Origin: Megachile rotundata
Taxonomy: Eukaryota > Arthropoda > Insecta > Hymenoptera > Megachilidae
Direction of reading: 5' to 3'
DNA: 64,000 nucleotides
Assembly (NCBI RefSeq): GCF_050947335.1
Contig: NW_027473697.1
Coordinates: 109,170 to 173,169 of the forward strand
Part shown: piece after piece, positions 11,756-26,323 of the stretch
Layout: each line of letters begins with the position of its first letter
How positions within the stretch are numbered: the first letter of the stretch is position 1
Position numbers and translations under genes: made by a program
The notes under the pieces: generated by a model
The model's database searches: none
What the model was told of the DNA's origin: nothing
What the model saw: the letters and a program-made list of their open reading frames with translations, nothing else

Positions 11756-13596
11756 ACGTATAGTAATTGTCGTACTATCGATCATATCTGCATAACATGG
11801 TTAATAATATGAGTCAGATTGATAATAGTGAGTGTAATATGTATAGTAATTGTCCATCTATCGATCATATAAGCATAATATGGCTAATAATATGAGTTAG
11901 ATTGATAATAATATAAGTAATGAGTATAGTAATTGTCGTTCTATCGATCATATGAGCATAATATGACTAATAATATGAGTTAGATTGATAATAATAAGAG
12001 TAATAAGTATAGTAATGGTCGTCCTATCGATCATATGAGCATAATATGACTAATAATATGAGTTAGATTGATAATAATAAGAGTAATAAGTATAGTAATT
12101 GTCGTTCTATCGATCATATCTGCATAATATGGTTAATAATATGAGTTAGATTGATAATAATAAGAGTAATAAGTATAGTAATTGTCGTTCTATCGATCAT
12201 ATCTGCATAACATGGTTAATAATATGAGTTAGATTGATAATAGTGAGTGTAATAAGTATAGAAATTGTCCATCTATCGATCATATAAGCATAATATGGCT
12301 AATAATATGAGTTAGATTGATAATAATAAGAGTAATAGGTATAGTAATTGTCGTTCTATCGATCATATAAGCATAATATGGCTAATAATATGAGTTAGAT
12401 TGATAATAATAAGAGTAATACGTATAGTAATTGTCGTACTATCGATCATATCTGCATAACATGGTTAATAATATGAGTTAGATTGATAATAGTGAGTGTA
12501 ATATGTATAGTAATTGTCCATCTATCGATCATATAAGCATAATATGGCTAATAATATGAGTTAGATTGATAAGAATAAGAGTAATGGGTATAGTAATTGT
12601 CGTTCTATCGATCATATAAGCACAATATGGCTAATAATATGAGTTAGATTGATAACAATAAGAGTAATAAGTATAGTAATTGTCGTTCTATCGATCATAT
12701 CTGCATAATATGGTTAATAATATGAGTTAGATTGATAATAATAAGAGTAATAAGTATAGTAATTGTCGTTCTATCGATCATATCTGCATAACATGGTTAA
12801 TAATATGAGTTAGATTGATAATAGTGAGTGTAATATGTATAGTAATTGTCAATCTATCGATCATATAAGCATAATATGGCTAATAATATGAGTTAAATTG
12901 ATAATAATAAGAGTAATGAGTATAGTAATTGTCGTTCTATCGATCATATGAGCATAATATGACTAATAATATGAGTTAGATTGATAATAATAAGAGTAAT
13001 AAGTATAGTAATGGTCGTCCTATCGATCGTATAAGCATAATGTGGCTAAAGAATTGAGTTAGATTGACAATAATAAGAGTAATAACTATAGTAATTGTCG
13101 TTCCATCGATCATATCTGCATAACATGGTTAATAATATGAATTAGATTGATAATAGTGAGTGTAATATGTATAGTAATTGTCAATCTATTGATCATATAT
13201 GCATAATATGGCCAATAATATGAATTAAATTGATAATAATAAGAGTAGTGAGTATAGTAATTGTCGTTCTATCGATCATATAAGCATAATATGGCTAATA
13301 ATATGAGTTAGATTGATAATAATAAGAGTAATAAGTATAGTAATTGTCGTCCTATCGATCATATAAGCATAATATGGCTAAAGATATGATTTAGATTGAT
13401 AATAATAAGAGTAATAAGTATAGTAATTGTCGTTCTATCGATCATATCTGCATAATATGACTAATAATATGAGTTAGATTGATAATAATAAGAGTAATAA
13501 GTATAGTAATTGTCGTCCTATCGATCATATAAGCATAATATGGCTAAAGATATGAGTTAGATTGATAATAATAAGAGTAATACGTATAGTAATTGT
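10460..13596 (+). repeat. Duplication of a 22-monomer period (1826 bp)
   Basis: Bases 10460-11770 match 12286-13596. GATAAGAATAAGAG is at 10742 and 12568, and AAAGAATTG at 11222 and 13048. The second copy gains ATTGACAATAATAAG near 13065 and aataactatag near 13082. At 13590 the expected GTCGTAC tail of a T unit is replaced by GTCGTTCC, a chimeric monomer marking a jump in the array. Confidence 0.83.
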
Positions 13597-15022
13597 CGTT
13601 CCATCGATCATATCTGCATAACATGGTTAATAATATGAATTAGATTGATAATAGTGAGTGTAATATGTATAGTAATTGTCAATCTATTGATCATATATGC
13701 ATAATATGGCCAATAATGTGAATTAAATTGATAATAATAAGAGTAGTGAGTATAGTAATTGTCGTTCTATCGATCATATAAGCATAATATGGCTAATAAT
13801 ATGAGTTAGATTGATAATAATAAGAGTAATAAGTATAGTAATTGTCGTCCTATCGATCATATGAGCATAATATGACTAATAATATGAGTTAGATTGATAA
13901 TAATAAGAGTAATAAGTATAGTAATTGTCGTTCTATCGATCATATCTGCATAATATGGTTAATAATATGAGTTAGATTGATAATAATAAGAGTAATAAGT
14001 ATAGTAATTGTCGTTCTATCGATCATATCTGCATAACATGGTTAATAATATGAGTTAGATTGATAATAGTGAGTGTAATATGTATAGTAATTGTCCATCT
14101 ATCGATCATATAAGCATAATATGGCTAATAATATGAGTTAGATTGATAATAATATAAGTAATGAGTATAGTAATTGTCGTTCTATCGATCATATGAGCAT
14201 AATATGACTAATAATATGAGTTAGATTGATAATAATAAGAGTAATAAGTATAGTAATGGTCGTCCTATCGATCATATGAGCATAATATGACTAATAATAT
14301 GAGTTAGATTGATAATAATAAGAGTAATAAGTATAGTAATTGTCGTTCTATCGATCATATCTGCATAATATGGTTAATAATATGAGTTAGATTGATAATA
14401 ATAAGAGTAATAAGTATAGTAATTGTCGTTCTATCGATCATATCTGCATAACATGGTTAATAATATGAGTTAGATTGATAATAGTGAGTGTAATATGTAT
14501 AGTAATTGTCAATCTATCGATCATATAAGCATAATATGGCTAATAATATGAGTTAGATTGATAATAATAAGAGTAATGAGTATAGTAATTGTCGTTCTAT
14601 CGATCATATGAGCATAATATGACTAATAATATGAGTTAGATTGATAATAATAAGAGCAATAAGTATAGTAATTGTCGTCCTATCGATCATATAAGCATAA
14701 TATGGCTAAAGATATGAGTTATATTGATAATAATAAGAGTAATAAGTATAGTAATTGTCGTTCCATCGATCATATCTGCATAACATGGTTAATAATATGA
14801 ATTAGATTGATAATAGTGAGTGTAATATGTATAGTAATTGTCAATCTATTGATCATATATGCATAATATGGCCAATAATGTGAATTAAATTGATAATAAT
14901 AAGAGTAGTGAGTATAGTAATTGTCGTTCTATCGATCATATAAGCATAATATGGCTAATAATATGAGTTAGATTGATAATAATAAGAGTAATAAGTATAG
15001 TAATTGTCGTCCTATCGATCAT
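13576..15022 (+). repeat. Short block repeated 14 monomers apart (1162 bp)
   Basis: Bases 13576-13860 reappear at 14738-15022. Both carry GTTCCATCG and the private CAATAATGTGAATTAA (13711 and 14873), where other cassettes have CAATAATATGAATTAA. The offset is 14 x 83. The block is a truncated version of the cassette, lacking its usual gtggctaaagaattg unit. Confidence 0.8.
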
Positions 15023-15949
15023 ATAAGCATAATATGGCTAAAGATATGATTTAGATTGATAATAATAAGAGTAATAAGTATAGTAATTGTCGTTCTATCG
15101 ATCATATCTGCATAATATGACTAATAATATGAGTTAGATTGATAATAATAAGAGTAATAAGTATAGTAATTGTCGTCCTATCGATCATATAAGCATAATA
15201 TGGCTAAAGATATGAGTTAGATTGATAATAATAAGAGTAATACGTATAGTAATTGTCGTACTATCGATCATATCTGCATAACATGGTTAATAATATGAGT
15301 CAGATTGATAATAGTGAGTGTAATATGTACAGTAATTGTCCATCTATCGATCATATAAGCATAATATGGCTAATAATATGAGTTAGATTGATAATAATAT
15401 AAGTAATGAGTATAGTAATTGTCGTTCTATCGATCATATGAGCATAATATGACTAATAATATGAGTTAGATTGATAATAATAAGAGTAATAAGTATAGTA
15501 ATGGTCGTCCTATCGATCATATGAGCATAATATGACTAATAATATGAGTTAGATTGATAATAATAAGAGTAATAAGTATAGTAATTGTCGTTCTATCGAT
15601 CATATCTGCATAATATGGTTAATAATATGAGTTAGATTGATAATAATAAGAGTAATAAGTATAGTAATTGTCGTTCTATCGATCATATCTGCATAACATG
15701 GTTAATAATATGAGTTAGATTGATAATAGTGAGTGTAATAAGTATAGAAATTGTCCATCTATCGATCATATAAGCATAATATGGCTAATAATATGAGTTA
15801 GATTGATAATAATAAGAGTAATGGGTATAGTAATTGTCGTTCTATCGATCATATAAGCACAATATGGCTAATAATATGAGTTAGATTGATAATAATAAGA
15901 GTAATAAGTATAGTAATTGTCGTTCTATCGATTATATCTGCATAATATG

Positions 15950-16973
15950 ACTAATAATATGAGTTAGATTGATAATAATAAGAGTAATAAGTATAGTAAT
16001 TGTCGTCCTATCGATCATATAAGCATAATATGGCTAAAGATATGAGTTAGATTGATAATAACAAGAGTAATAAGTGTAGTAATTGTCGGTCTATCGATCA
16101 TATAAGCATAATATGGCTAATAATATGAGTTAGATTGATAATAATAAGAGTAATAAGTATAGTAATTGTCGTTCTATCGATCATATAAGCATAATATGGC
16201 TAATAATATGAGTTAGATTGATAATAATAAGAGTAATACGTATAGTAATTGTCGTACTATCGATCATATCTGCATAACATGGTTAATAATATGAGTTAGA
16301 TTGATAATAGTGAGTGTAATATGTATAGTAATTGTCCATCTATCGATCATATAAGCATAATATGGCTAATAATATGAGTTAGATTGATAATAATAAGAGT
16401 AATGAGTATAGTAATTGTCGTTCTATCGATCATATAAGCACAATATGGCTAATAATATGAGTTAGATTGATAATAATAAGAGTAATAAGTATAGTAATTG
16501 TCGTTCTATCGATCATATCTGCATAATATGGTTAATAATATGAGTTAGATTGATAATAATAAGAGTAATAAGTATAGTAATTGTCGTCCTATCGATCATA
16601 TAAGCATAATATGGCTAAAGATATGAGTTAGATTGATAATAACAAGAGTAATAAGTGTAGTAATTGTCGGTCTATCGATCATATAAGCATAATATGGCTA
16701 ATAATATGAGTTAGATTGATAATAATAAGAGTAATAAGTATAGTAATTGTCGTTCTATCGATCATATAAGCATAATATGGCTAATAATATGAGTTAGATT
16801 GATAATAATAAGAGTAATACGTATAGTAATTGTCGTACTATCGATCATATCTGCATAACATGGTTAATAATATGAGTTAGATTGATAATAGTGAGTGTAA
16901 TATGTATAGTAATTGTCCATCTATCGATCATATAAGCATAATATGGCTAATAATATGAGTTAGATTGATAAGA
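15950..16973 (+). repeat. Duplication of a 7-monomer period (581 bp)
   Basis: Bases 15950-16392 match 16531-16973, each containing GTCGTCC, ataacaagag (acaag at 16061 and 16642), tgtcggtc and a T-B dimer. The offset is 7 x 83. Directly after it, the gataagaataag plus gggtatag unit is itself doubled (GATAAG at 16967 and 17050, 83 bp apart), a single-monomer duplication. Confidence 0.83.
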
Positions 16974-17023
16974 ATAAGAGTAATGGGTATAGTAATTGTC
17001 GTTCTATCGATCATATAAGCACA

Positions 17024-20000
17024 ATATGGCTAATAATATGAGTTAGATTGATAAGAATAAGAGTAATGGGTATAGTAATTGTCGTTCTATCGATCATATA
17101 AGCACAATATGGCTAATAATATGAGTTAGATTGATAACAATAAGAGTAATAAGTATAGTAATTGTCGTTCTATCGATCATATCTGCATAATATGGTTAAT
17201 AATATGAGTTAGATTGATAATAATAAGAGTAATAAGTATAGTAATTGTCGTTCTATCGATCATATCTGCATAACATGGTTAATAATATGAGTTAGATTGA
17301 TAATAGTGAGTGTAATATGTATAGTAATTGTCAATCTATCGATCATATAAGCATAATATGGCTAATAATATGAGTTAAATTGATAATAATAAGAGTAATG
17401 AGTATAGTAATTGTCGTTCTATCGATCATATGAGCATAATATGACTAATAATATGAGTTAGATTGATAATAATAAGAGTAATAAGTATAGTAATGGTCGT
17501 CCTATCGATCGTATAAGCATAATGTGGCTAAAGAATTGAGTTAGATTGACAATAATAAGAGTAATAAGTATAGTAATTGTCGTTCCATCGATCATATCTG
17601 CATAACATGGTTAATAATATGAATTAGATTGATAATAGTGAGTGTAATATGTATAGTAATTGTCAATCTATTGATCATATATGCATAATATGGCCAATAA
17701 TATGAATTAAATTGATAATAATAAGAGTAGTGAGTATAGTAATTGTCGTTCTATCGATCATATAAGCATAATATGGCTAATAATATGAGTTAGATTGATA
17801 ATAATAAGAGTAATAAGTATAGTAATTGTCGTCCTATCGATCATATAAGCATAATATGGCTAAAGATATGATTTAGATTGATAATAATAAGAGTAATAAG
17901 TATAGTAATTGTCGTTCTATCGATCATATCTGCATAATATGACTAATAATATGAGTTAGATTGATAATAATAAGAGTAATAAGTATAGTAATTGTCGTAC
18001 TATCGATCATATAAGCATAATATGGCTAAAGATATGAGTTAGATTGATAATAATAAGAGTAATACGTATAGTAATTGTCGTACTATCGATCATATCTGCA
18101 TAACAAGGTTAATAATATGAGTCAGATTGATAATAGTGAGTGTAATATGTACAGTAATTGTCCATCTATCGATCATATAAGCATAATATGGCTAATAATA
18201 TGAGTTAGATTGATAATAATATAAGTAATGAGTATAGTAATTGTCGTTCTATCGATCATATGAGCATAATATGACTAATAATATGAGTTAGATTGATAAT
18301 AATAAGAGTAATAAGTATAGTAATGGTCGTCCTATCGATCATATGAGCATAATATGACTAATAATATGAGTTAGATTGATAATAATAAGAGTAATAAGTA
18401 TAGTAATTGTCGTTCTATCGATCATATCTGCATAATATGGTTAATAATATGAGTTAGATTGATAATAATAAGAGTAATAAGTATAGTAATTGTCGTTCTA
18501 TCGATCATATCTGCATAACATGGTTAATAATATGAGTTAGATTGATAATAGTGAGTGTAATATGTATAGTAATTGTCAATCTATCGATCATATAAGCATA
18601 ATATGGCTAATAATATGAGTTAGATTGGTAATAATAAGAGTAATGAGTGTAGTAATTGTCGTTCTATCGATCATATGAGCATAATATGACTAATAATATG
18701 AGTTAGATTGATAATAATAAGAGCAATAAGTATAGTAATTGTCGTCCTATCGATCATATAAGCATAATATGGCTAAAGATATGAGTTATATTGATAATAA
18801 TAAGAGTAATAAGTATAGTAATTGTCGTTCCATCGATCATATCTGCATAACATGGTTAATAATATGAATTAGATTGATAATAGTGAGTGTAATATGTATA
18901 GTAATTGTCAATCTATTGATCATATATGCATAATATGGCCAATAATATGAATTAAATTGATAATAATAAGAGTAGTGAGTATAGTAATTGTCGTTCTATC
19001 GATCATATAAGCATAATATGGCTAATAATATGAGTTAGATTGATAATAATAAGAGTAATAAGTATAGTAATTGTCGTCCTATCGATCATATAAGCATAAT
19101 ATGGCTAAAGATATGATTTAGATTGATAATAATAAGAGTAATAAGTATAGTAATTGTCGTTCTATCGATCATATCTGCATAATATGACTAATAATATGAG
19201 TTAGATTGATAATAATAAGAGTAATAAGTATAGTAATGGTCGTCCTATCGATCATATGAGCATAATATGACTAATAATATGAGTTAGATTGATAATAATA
19301 AGAGTAATAAGTATAGTAATTGTCGTTCTATCGATCATATCTGCATAATATGGTTAATAATATGAGTTAGATTGATAATAATAAGAGTAATAAGTATAGT
19401 AATTGTCGTTCTATCGATCATATCTGCATAACATGGTTAATAATATGAGTTAGATTGATAATAGTGAGTGTAATAAGTATAGAAATTGTCCATCTATCGA
19501 TCATATAAGCATAATATGGCTAATAATATGAGTTAGATTGATAATAATAAGAGTAATGGGTATAGTAATTGTCGTTCTATCGATCATATAAGCACAATAT
19601 GGCTAATAATATGAGTTAGATTGATAATAATAAGAGTAATAAGTATAGTAATTGTCGTTCTATCGATTATATCTGCATAATATGACTAATAATATGAGTT
19701 AGATTGATAATAATAAGAGTAATAAGTATAGTAATTGTCGTCCTATCGATCATATAAGCATAATATGGCTAAAGATATGAGTTAGATTGATAATAACAAG
19801 AGTAATAAGTGTAGTAATTGTCGGTCTATCGATCATATAAGCATAATATGGCTAATAATATGAGTTAGATTGATAATAATAAGAGTAATAAGTATAGTAA
19901 TTGTCGTTCTATCGATCATATAAGCATAATATGGCTAATAATATGAGTTAGATTGATAATAATAAGAGTAATACGTATAGTAATTGTCGTACTATCGATC

Positions 20001-21899
20001 ATATCTGCATAACATGGTTAATAATATGAGTTAGATTGATAATAGTGAGTGTAATATGTATAGTAATTGTCCATCTATCGATCATATAAGCATAATATGG
20101 CTAATAATATGAGTTAGATTGATAAGAATAAGAGTAATGGGTATAGTAATTGTCGTTCTATCGATCATATAAGCACAATATGGCTAATAATATGAGTTAG
20201 ATTGATAACAATAAGAGTAATAAGTATAGTAATTGTCGTTCTATCGATCATATCTGCATAATATGGTTAATAATATGAGTTAGATTGATAATAATAAGAG
20301 TAATAAGTATAGTAATTGTCGTTCTATCGATCATATCTGCATAACATGGTTAATAATATGAGTTAGATTGATAATAGTGAGTGTAATAAGTATAGAAATT
20401 GTCCATCTATCGATCATATAAGCATAATATGGCTAATAATATGAGTTAGATTGATAATAATAAGAGTAATGAGTATAGTAATTGTCGTTCTATCGATCAT
20501 ATGAGCATAATATGACTAATAATATGAGTTAGATTGATAATAATAAGAGTAATAAGTATAGTAATGGTCGTCCTATCGATCGTATAAGCATAATGTGGCT
20601 AAAGAATTGAGTTAGATTGACAATAATAAGAGTAATAAGTATAGTAATTGTCGTTCCATCGATCATATCTGCATAACATGGTTAATAATATGAATTAGAT
20701 TGATAATAGTGAGTGTAATATGTATAGTAATTGTCAATCTATTGATCATATATGCATAATATGGCCAATAATATGAATTAAATTGATAATAATAAGAGTA
20801 GTGAGTATAGTAATTGTCGTTCTATCGATCATATAAGCATAATATGGCTAATAATATGAGTTAGATTGATAATAATAAGAGTAATAAGTATAGTAATTGT
20901 CGTCCTATCGATCATATAAGCATAATATGGCTAAAGATATGATTTAGATTGATAATAATAAGAGTAATAAGTATAGTAATTGTCGTTCTATCGATCATAT
21001 CTGCATAATATGACTAATAATATGAGTTAGATTGATAATAATAAGAGTAATAAGTATAGTAATTGTCGTCCTATCGATCATATAAGCATAATATGGCTAA
21101 AGATATGAGTTAGATTGATAATAATAAGAGTAATACGTATAGTAATTGTCGTACTATCGATCATATCTGCATAACATGGTTAATAATATGAGTCAGATTG
21201 ATAATAGTGAGTGTAATATGTATAGTAATTGTCCATCTATCGATCATATAAGCATAATATGGCTAATAATATGAGTTAGATTGATAATAATATAAGTAAT
21301 GAGTATAGTAATTGTCGTTCTATCGATCATATGAGCATAATATGACTAATAATATGAGTTAGATTGATAATAATAAGAGTAATAAGTATAGTAATGGTCG
21401 TCCTATCGATCATATGAGCATAATATGACTAATAATATGAGTTAGATTGATAATAATAAGAGTAATAAGTATAGTAATTGTCGTTCTATCGATCATATCT
21501 GCATAATATGGTTAATAATATGAGTTAGATTGATAATAATAAGAGTAATAAGTATAGTAATTGTCGTTCTATCGATCATATCTGCATAACATGGTTAATA
21601 ATATGAGTTAGATTGATAATAGTGAGTGTAATATGTATAGTAATTGTCAATCTATCGATCATATAAGCATAATATGGCTAATAATATGAGTTAGATTGAT
21701 AATAATAAGAGTAATGAGTATAGTAATTGTCGTTCTATCGATCATATGAGCATAATATGACTAATAATATGAGTTAGATTGATAATAATAAGAGCAATAA
21801 GTATAGTAATTGTCGTCCTATCGATCATATAAGCATAATATGGCTAAAGATATGAGTTATATTAATAATAATAAGAGTAATAAGTATAGTAATTGTCGT
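17024..21899 (+). repeat. Block copied 37 monomers apart (3071 bp)
   Basis: Bases 17024-18828 match 20095-21899. Markers are GATAAGAAT (17050 and 20121), AAAGAATTG (17530 and 20601), TATAAGTAATGAG near 18220 and 21291, and AGAGCAATAAG (18723 and 21794). The copies differ in patches: near 17311-17380 against 20382-20451 a TGTAATATGTATAG/CAATCT unit stands against a TGTAATAAGTATAGAAATTG/CCATCT unit, which looks like gene conversion. Private changes include GTCGTAC near 17998, ACAAGG at 18103, TGTACAG near 18149 and TTGGTAAT near 18626. Confidence 0.82.
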
Positions 21900-24800
21900 C
21901 CTATCGATCATATAAGCATAATATGGCTAAAGATATGAGTTAGATTGATAATAATAAGAGTAATAAGTATAGTAATTGTCGTTCTATCGATCATATCTGC
22001 ATAATATGACTAATAATATGAGTTAGATTGATAATAATAAGAGTAATAAGTATAGTAATTGTCGTCCTATCGATCATATCTGCATAATGTGGCTAATAAT
22101 ATGAGTTAGATTGCTAATAGTAAGAGTAATAAGTATAGTAATTGTCGCTCTATCGATCATATCTGCATAATATGGTTAATAATATGAGTTAGACTGAGAA
22201 TAGTAAGTGTAATATGTGTAGTAATTGTCGTTCTATCGATCGTATAAGCATAATATGGCTAATAATATGAGTTAGATTGATAATAATAAGAGTAATAAGT
22301 ATAGTACTTGTCGTTCTATCGATCATATCTGCATAATATGGTTAATAATATGAGTTAGATTGATAATAATAAGAGTAATAAGTATAGTAATTGTCGTTCT
22401 ATCGATCATATCTGCATAACATGGTTAATAATATGAGTTAGATTGATAATAGTGAGTGTAATAAGTATAGTAATTGTCGTTCTATCGATCATATAAGCAT
22501 AATATGGCTAACAATATGAGTTAGATTGATAATAATAAGAGTAATAAGTATAGTAATTGTCGTACTATCGATCATATCTGCATAACATGGTTAATAATAT
22601 GAGTTAGATTGATAATAGTGAGTGAAATATGTATAGTAATTGTCAATCTATCGATCATATAAGCATAATATGGCTAATAATATGAGTTAGATTGATAGTA
22701 ATAAGAGTAATGAGTATAGTAATTGTCGTTCTATCGATCATATAAGCATAATATGGCTAATAATATGAGTTAGATTGATAATAATAAGAGTAATAAGTAT
22801 AGTAATTGTCGTCCTATCGATCATATAAGCATAATATGGCTAAAGATATGATTTAGATTGATAATAATAAGAGTAATAAGTATAGTAATTGTCGTTCTAT
22901 CGATCATATCTGCATAATATGACTAATAATATGAGTTAGATTGATAATAATAAGAGTAATAAGTATAGTAATTGTCGTCCTATCGATCATATAAGCATAA
23001 TATGGCTAAAGATATGAGTTAGATTGATAATAATAAGAGTAATACGTATAGTAATTGTCGTACTATCGATCATATCTGCATAACATGGTTAATAATATGA
23101 GTCAGATTGATAATAGTGAGTGTAATATGTATAGTAATTGTCCATCTATCGATCATATAAGCATAATATGGCTAATAATATGAGTTAGATTGATAATAAT
23201 ATAAGTAATGAGTATAGTAATTGTCGTTCTATCGATCATATGAGCATAATATGACTAATAATATGAGTTAGATTGATAATAATAAGAGTAATAAGTATAG
23301 TAATGGTCGTCCTATCGATCATATGAGCATAATATGACTAATAATATGAGTTAGATTGATAATAATAAGAGTAATAAGTATAGTAATTGTCGTTCTATCG
23401 ATCATATCTGCATAATATGACTAATAATATGAGTTAGATTGATAATAATAAGAGTAATAAGTATAGTAATTGTCGTTCTATCGATCATATCTGCATAATA
23501 TGGTTAATAATATGAGTTAGATTGATAATAATAAGAGTAAGAAGTATAGTAATTGTCGTTCTATCGATCATATCTGCATAACATGGTTAATAATATGAGT
23601 TAGATTGATAATAGTGAGTGTAATATGTATAGTAATTGTCAATCTATCGATCATATAAGCATAATATGACTAATAATATGAGTTAGATTGATAATAATAA
23701 GAGCAATAAGTATAGTAATTGTCGTCCTATCGATCATATAAGCATAATATGGCTAAAGATATGAGTTATATTGATAATAATAAGAGTAATAAGTATAGTA
23801 ATTGTCGTCCTATCGATCATATAAGCATAATATGGCTAAAGATATGAGTTAGATTGATAATAATAAGAGTAATAAGTATAGTAATTGTCGTTCTATCGAT
23901 CATATCTGCATAATATGACTAATAATATGAGTTAGATTGATAATAATAAGAGTAATAAGTATAGTAATTGTCGTCCTATCGATCATATCTGCATAATGTG
24001 GCTAATAATATGAGTTAGATTGATAATAGTAAGAGTAATAAGTATAGTAATTGTCGCTCTATCGATCATATCTGCATAATATGGTTAATAATATGAGTTA
24101 GACTGAGAATAGTAAGTGTAATATGTGTAGTAATTGTCGTTCTATCGATCGTATAAGCATAATATGGCTAATAATATGAGTTAGATTGATAATAATAAGA
24201 GTAATAAGTATAGTACTTGTCGTTCTATCGATCATATCTGCATAATATGGTTAATAATATGAGTTAGATTGATAATAATAAGAGTAATAAGTATAGTAAT
24301 TGTCGTTCTATCGATCATATCTGCATAACATGGTTAATAATATGAGTTAGATTGATAATAGTGAGTGTAATCAGTATAGAAATTGTCGTTCTATCGATCA
24401 TATCTGCATAATATGGTTAATAATATGAGTTAGATTGATAATAATAAGAGTAATAAGTATAGTAATTGTCGTTCTATCGATCATATCTGCATAACATGGT
24501 TAATAATATGAGTTAGATTGATAATAGTGAGTGTAATAAGTAAAGAAATTGTCCATCTATCGATCATATAAGCATAATATGGCTAATAATATGAGTTAGA
24601 TTGATAATAATAAGAGTAATGGGTATAGTGATTGTCGTTCTATCGATCATATAAGCACAATATGGCTAATAATATGAGTTAGATTGATAATAATAAGAGT
24701 AATAAGTATAGTAATTGTCGTTCTATCGATTATATCTGCATAATATGACTAATAATATGAGTTAGATTGATAATAATAAGAGTAATAAGTATAGTAATTG

Positions 24801-26323
24801 TCGTCCTATCGATCATATAAGCATAATATGGCTAAAGATATGAGTTAGATTGATAATAACAAGAGTAATAAGTGTAGTAATTGTCGGTCTATCGATCATA
24901 TAAGCATAATATGGCTAATAATATGAGTTAGATTGATAATAATAAGAGTAATAAGTATAGTAATTGTCGTTCTATCGATCATATAAGCATAATATGGCTA
25001 ATAATATGAGTTAGATTGATAATAATAAGAGTAATACGTATAGTAATTGTCGTACTATCGATCATATCTGCATAACATGGTTAATAATATGAGTTAGATT
25101 GATAATAGTGAGTGTAATATGTATAGTAATTGTCCATCTATCGATCATATAAGCATAATATGGCTAATAATATGAGTTAGATTGATAAGAATAAGAGTAA
25201 TGGGTATAGTAATTGTCGTTCTATCGATCATATAAGCACAATATGGCTAATAATATGAGTTAGATTGATAACAATAAGAGTAATAAGTATAGTAATTGTC
25301 GTTCTATCGATCATATCTGCATAATATGGTTAATAATATGAGTTAGATTGATAATAATAAGAGTAATAAGTATAGTAATTGTCGTTCTATCGATCATATC
25401 TGCATAACATGGTTAATAATATGAGTTAGATTGATAATAGTGAGTGTAATATGTATAGTAATTGTCAATCTATCGATCATATAAGCATAATATGGCTAAT
25501 AATATGAGTTAAATTGATAATAATAAGAGTAATGAGTATAGTAATTGTCGTTCTATCGATCATATGAGCATAATATGACTAATAATATGAGTTAGATTGA
25601 TAATAATAAGAGTAATAAGTATAGTAATGGTCGTCCTATCGATCGTATAAGCATAATGTGGCTAAAGAATTGAGTTAGATTGACAATAATAAGAGTAATA
25701 AGTATAGTAATTGTCGTTCCATCGATCATATCTGCATAACATGGTTAATAATATGAATTAGATTGATAATAGTGAGTGTAATATGTATAGTAATTGTCAA
25801 TCTATTGATCATATATGCATAATATGGCCAATAATATGAATTAAATTGATAATAATAAGAGTAGTGAGTATAGTAATTGTCGTTCTATCGATCATATAAG
25901 CATAATATGGCTAATAATATGAGTTAGATTGATAATAATAAGAGTAATAAGTATAGTAATTGTCGTCCTATCGATCATATAAGCATAATATGGCTAAAGA
26001 TATGATTTAGATTGATAATAATAAGAGTAATAAGTATAGTAATTGTCGTTCTATCGATCATATCTGCATAATATGACTAATAATATGAGTTAGATTGATA
26101 ATAATAAGAGTAATAAGTATAGTAATTGTCGTCCTATCGATCATATAAGCATAATATGGCTAAAGATATGAGTTAGATTGATAATAATAAGAGTAATACG
26201 TATAGTAATTGTCGTACTATCGATCATATCTGCATAACATGGTTAATAATATGAGTCAGATTGATAATAGTGAGTGTAATATGTATAGTAATTGTCCATC
26301 TATCGATCATATAAGCATAATAT
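19321..26323 (+). repeat. 1.9-kb block copied 61 monomers apart (5063 bp)
   Basis: Bases 19321-21260 match 24384-26323. ACAAGAG is at 19796 and 24859, and AAAGAATTG at 20601 and 25664. One monomer-sized patch (around 20387-20470 against 25450-25533) is different, a second candidate for local conversion. The copy at 24384 begins inside a unit whose start, TAATCAGTATAG near 24369, is unique in the window, so the junction is marked. Confidence 0.82.
22160..22242 (+). repeat. Representative monomer, type F (gactgag, tgtgtag), right two-thirds only
   Basis: This unit differs from its neighbours by a linked set of changes: GTTAGACTGAGAATAG in place of GTTAGATTGATAATAA, AGTAAGTGTAATATGTGTAG in the following bases, and a junction to the next unit with CGATCG (a palindrome) instead of CGATCA. 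I saw 17 copies of gactgag, near 22194, 24102, 28002, 28832, 31322, 33812, 35721, 37629, 38709, 39207, 40532, 41698, 44936, 51078, 55226, 59791 and 63444, and none before 22 kb. It looks like a hybrid of type E (tctgcataatatggtt head) and type B (agtgtaatatgt). Confidence 0.85.
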
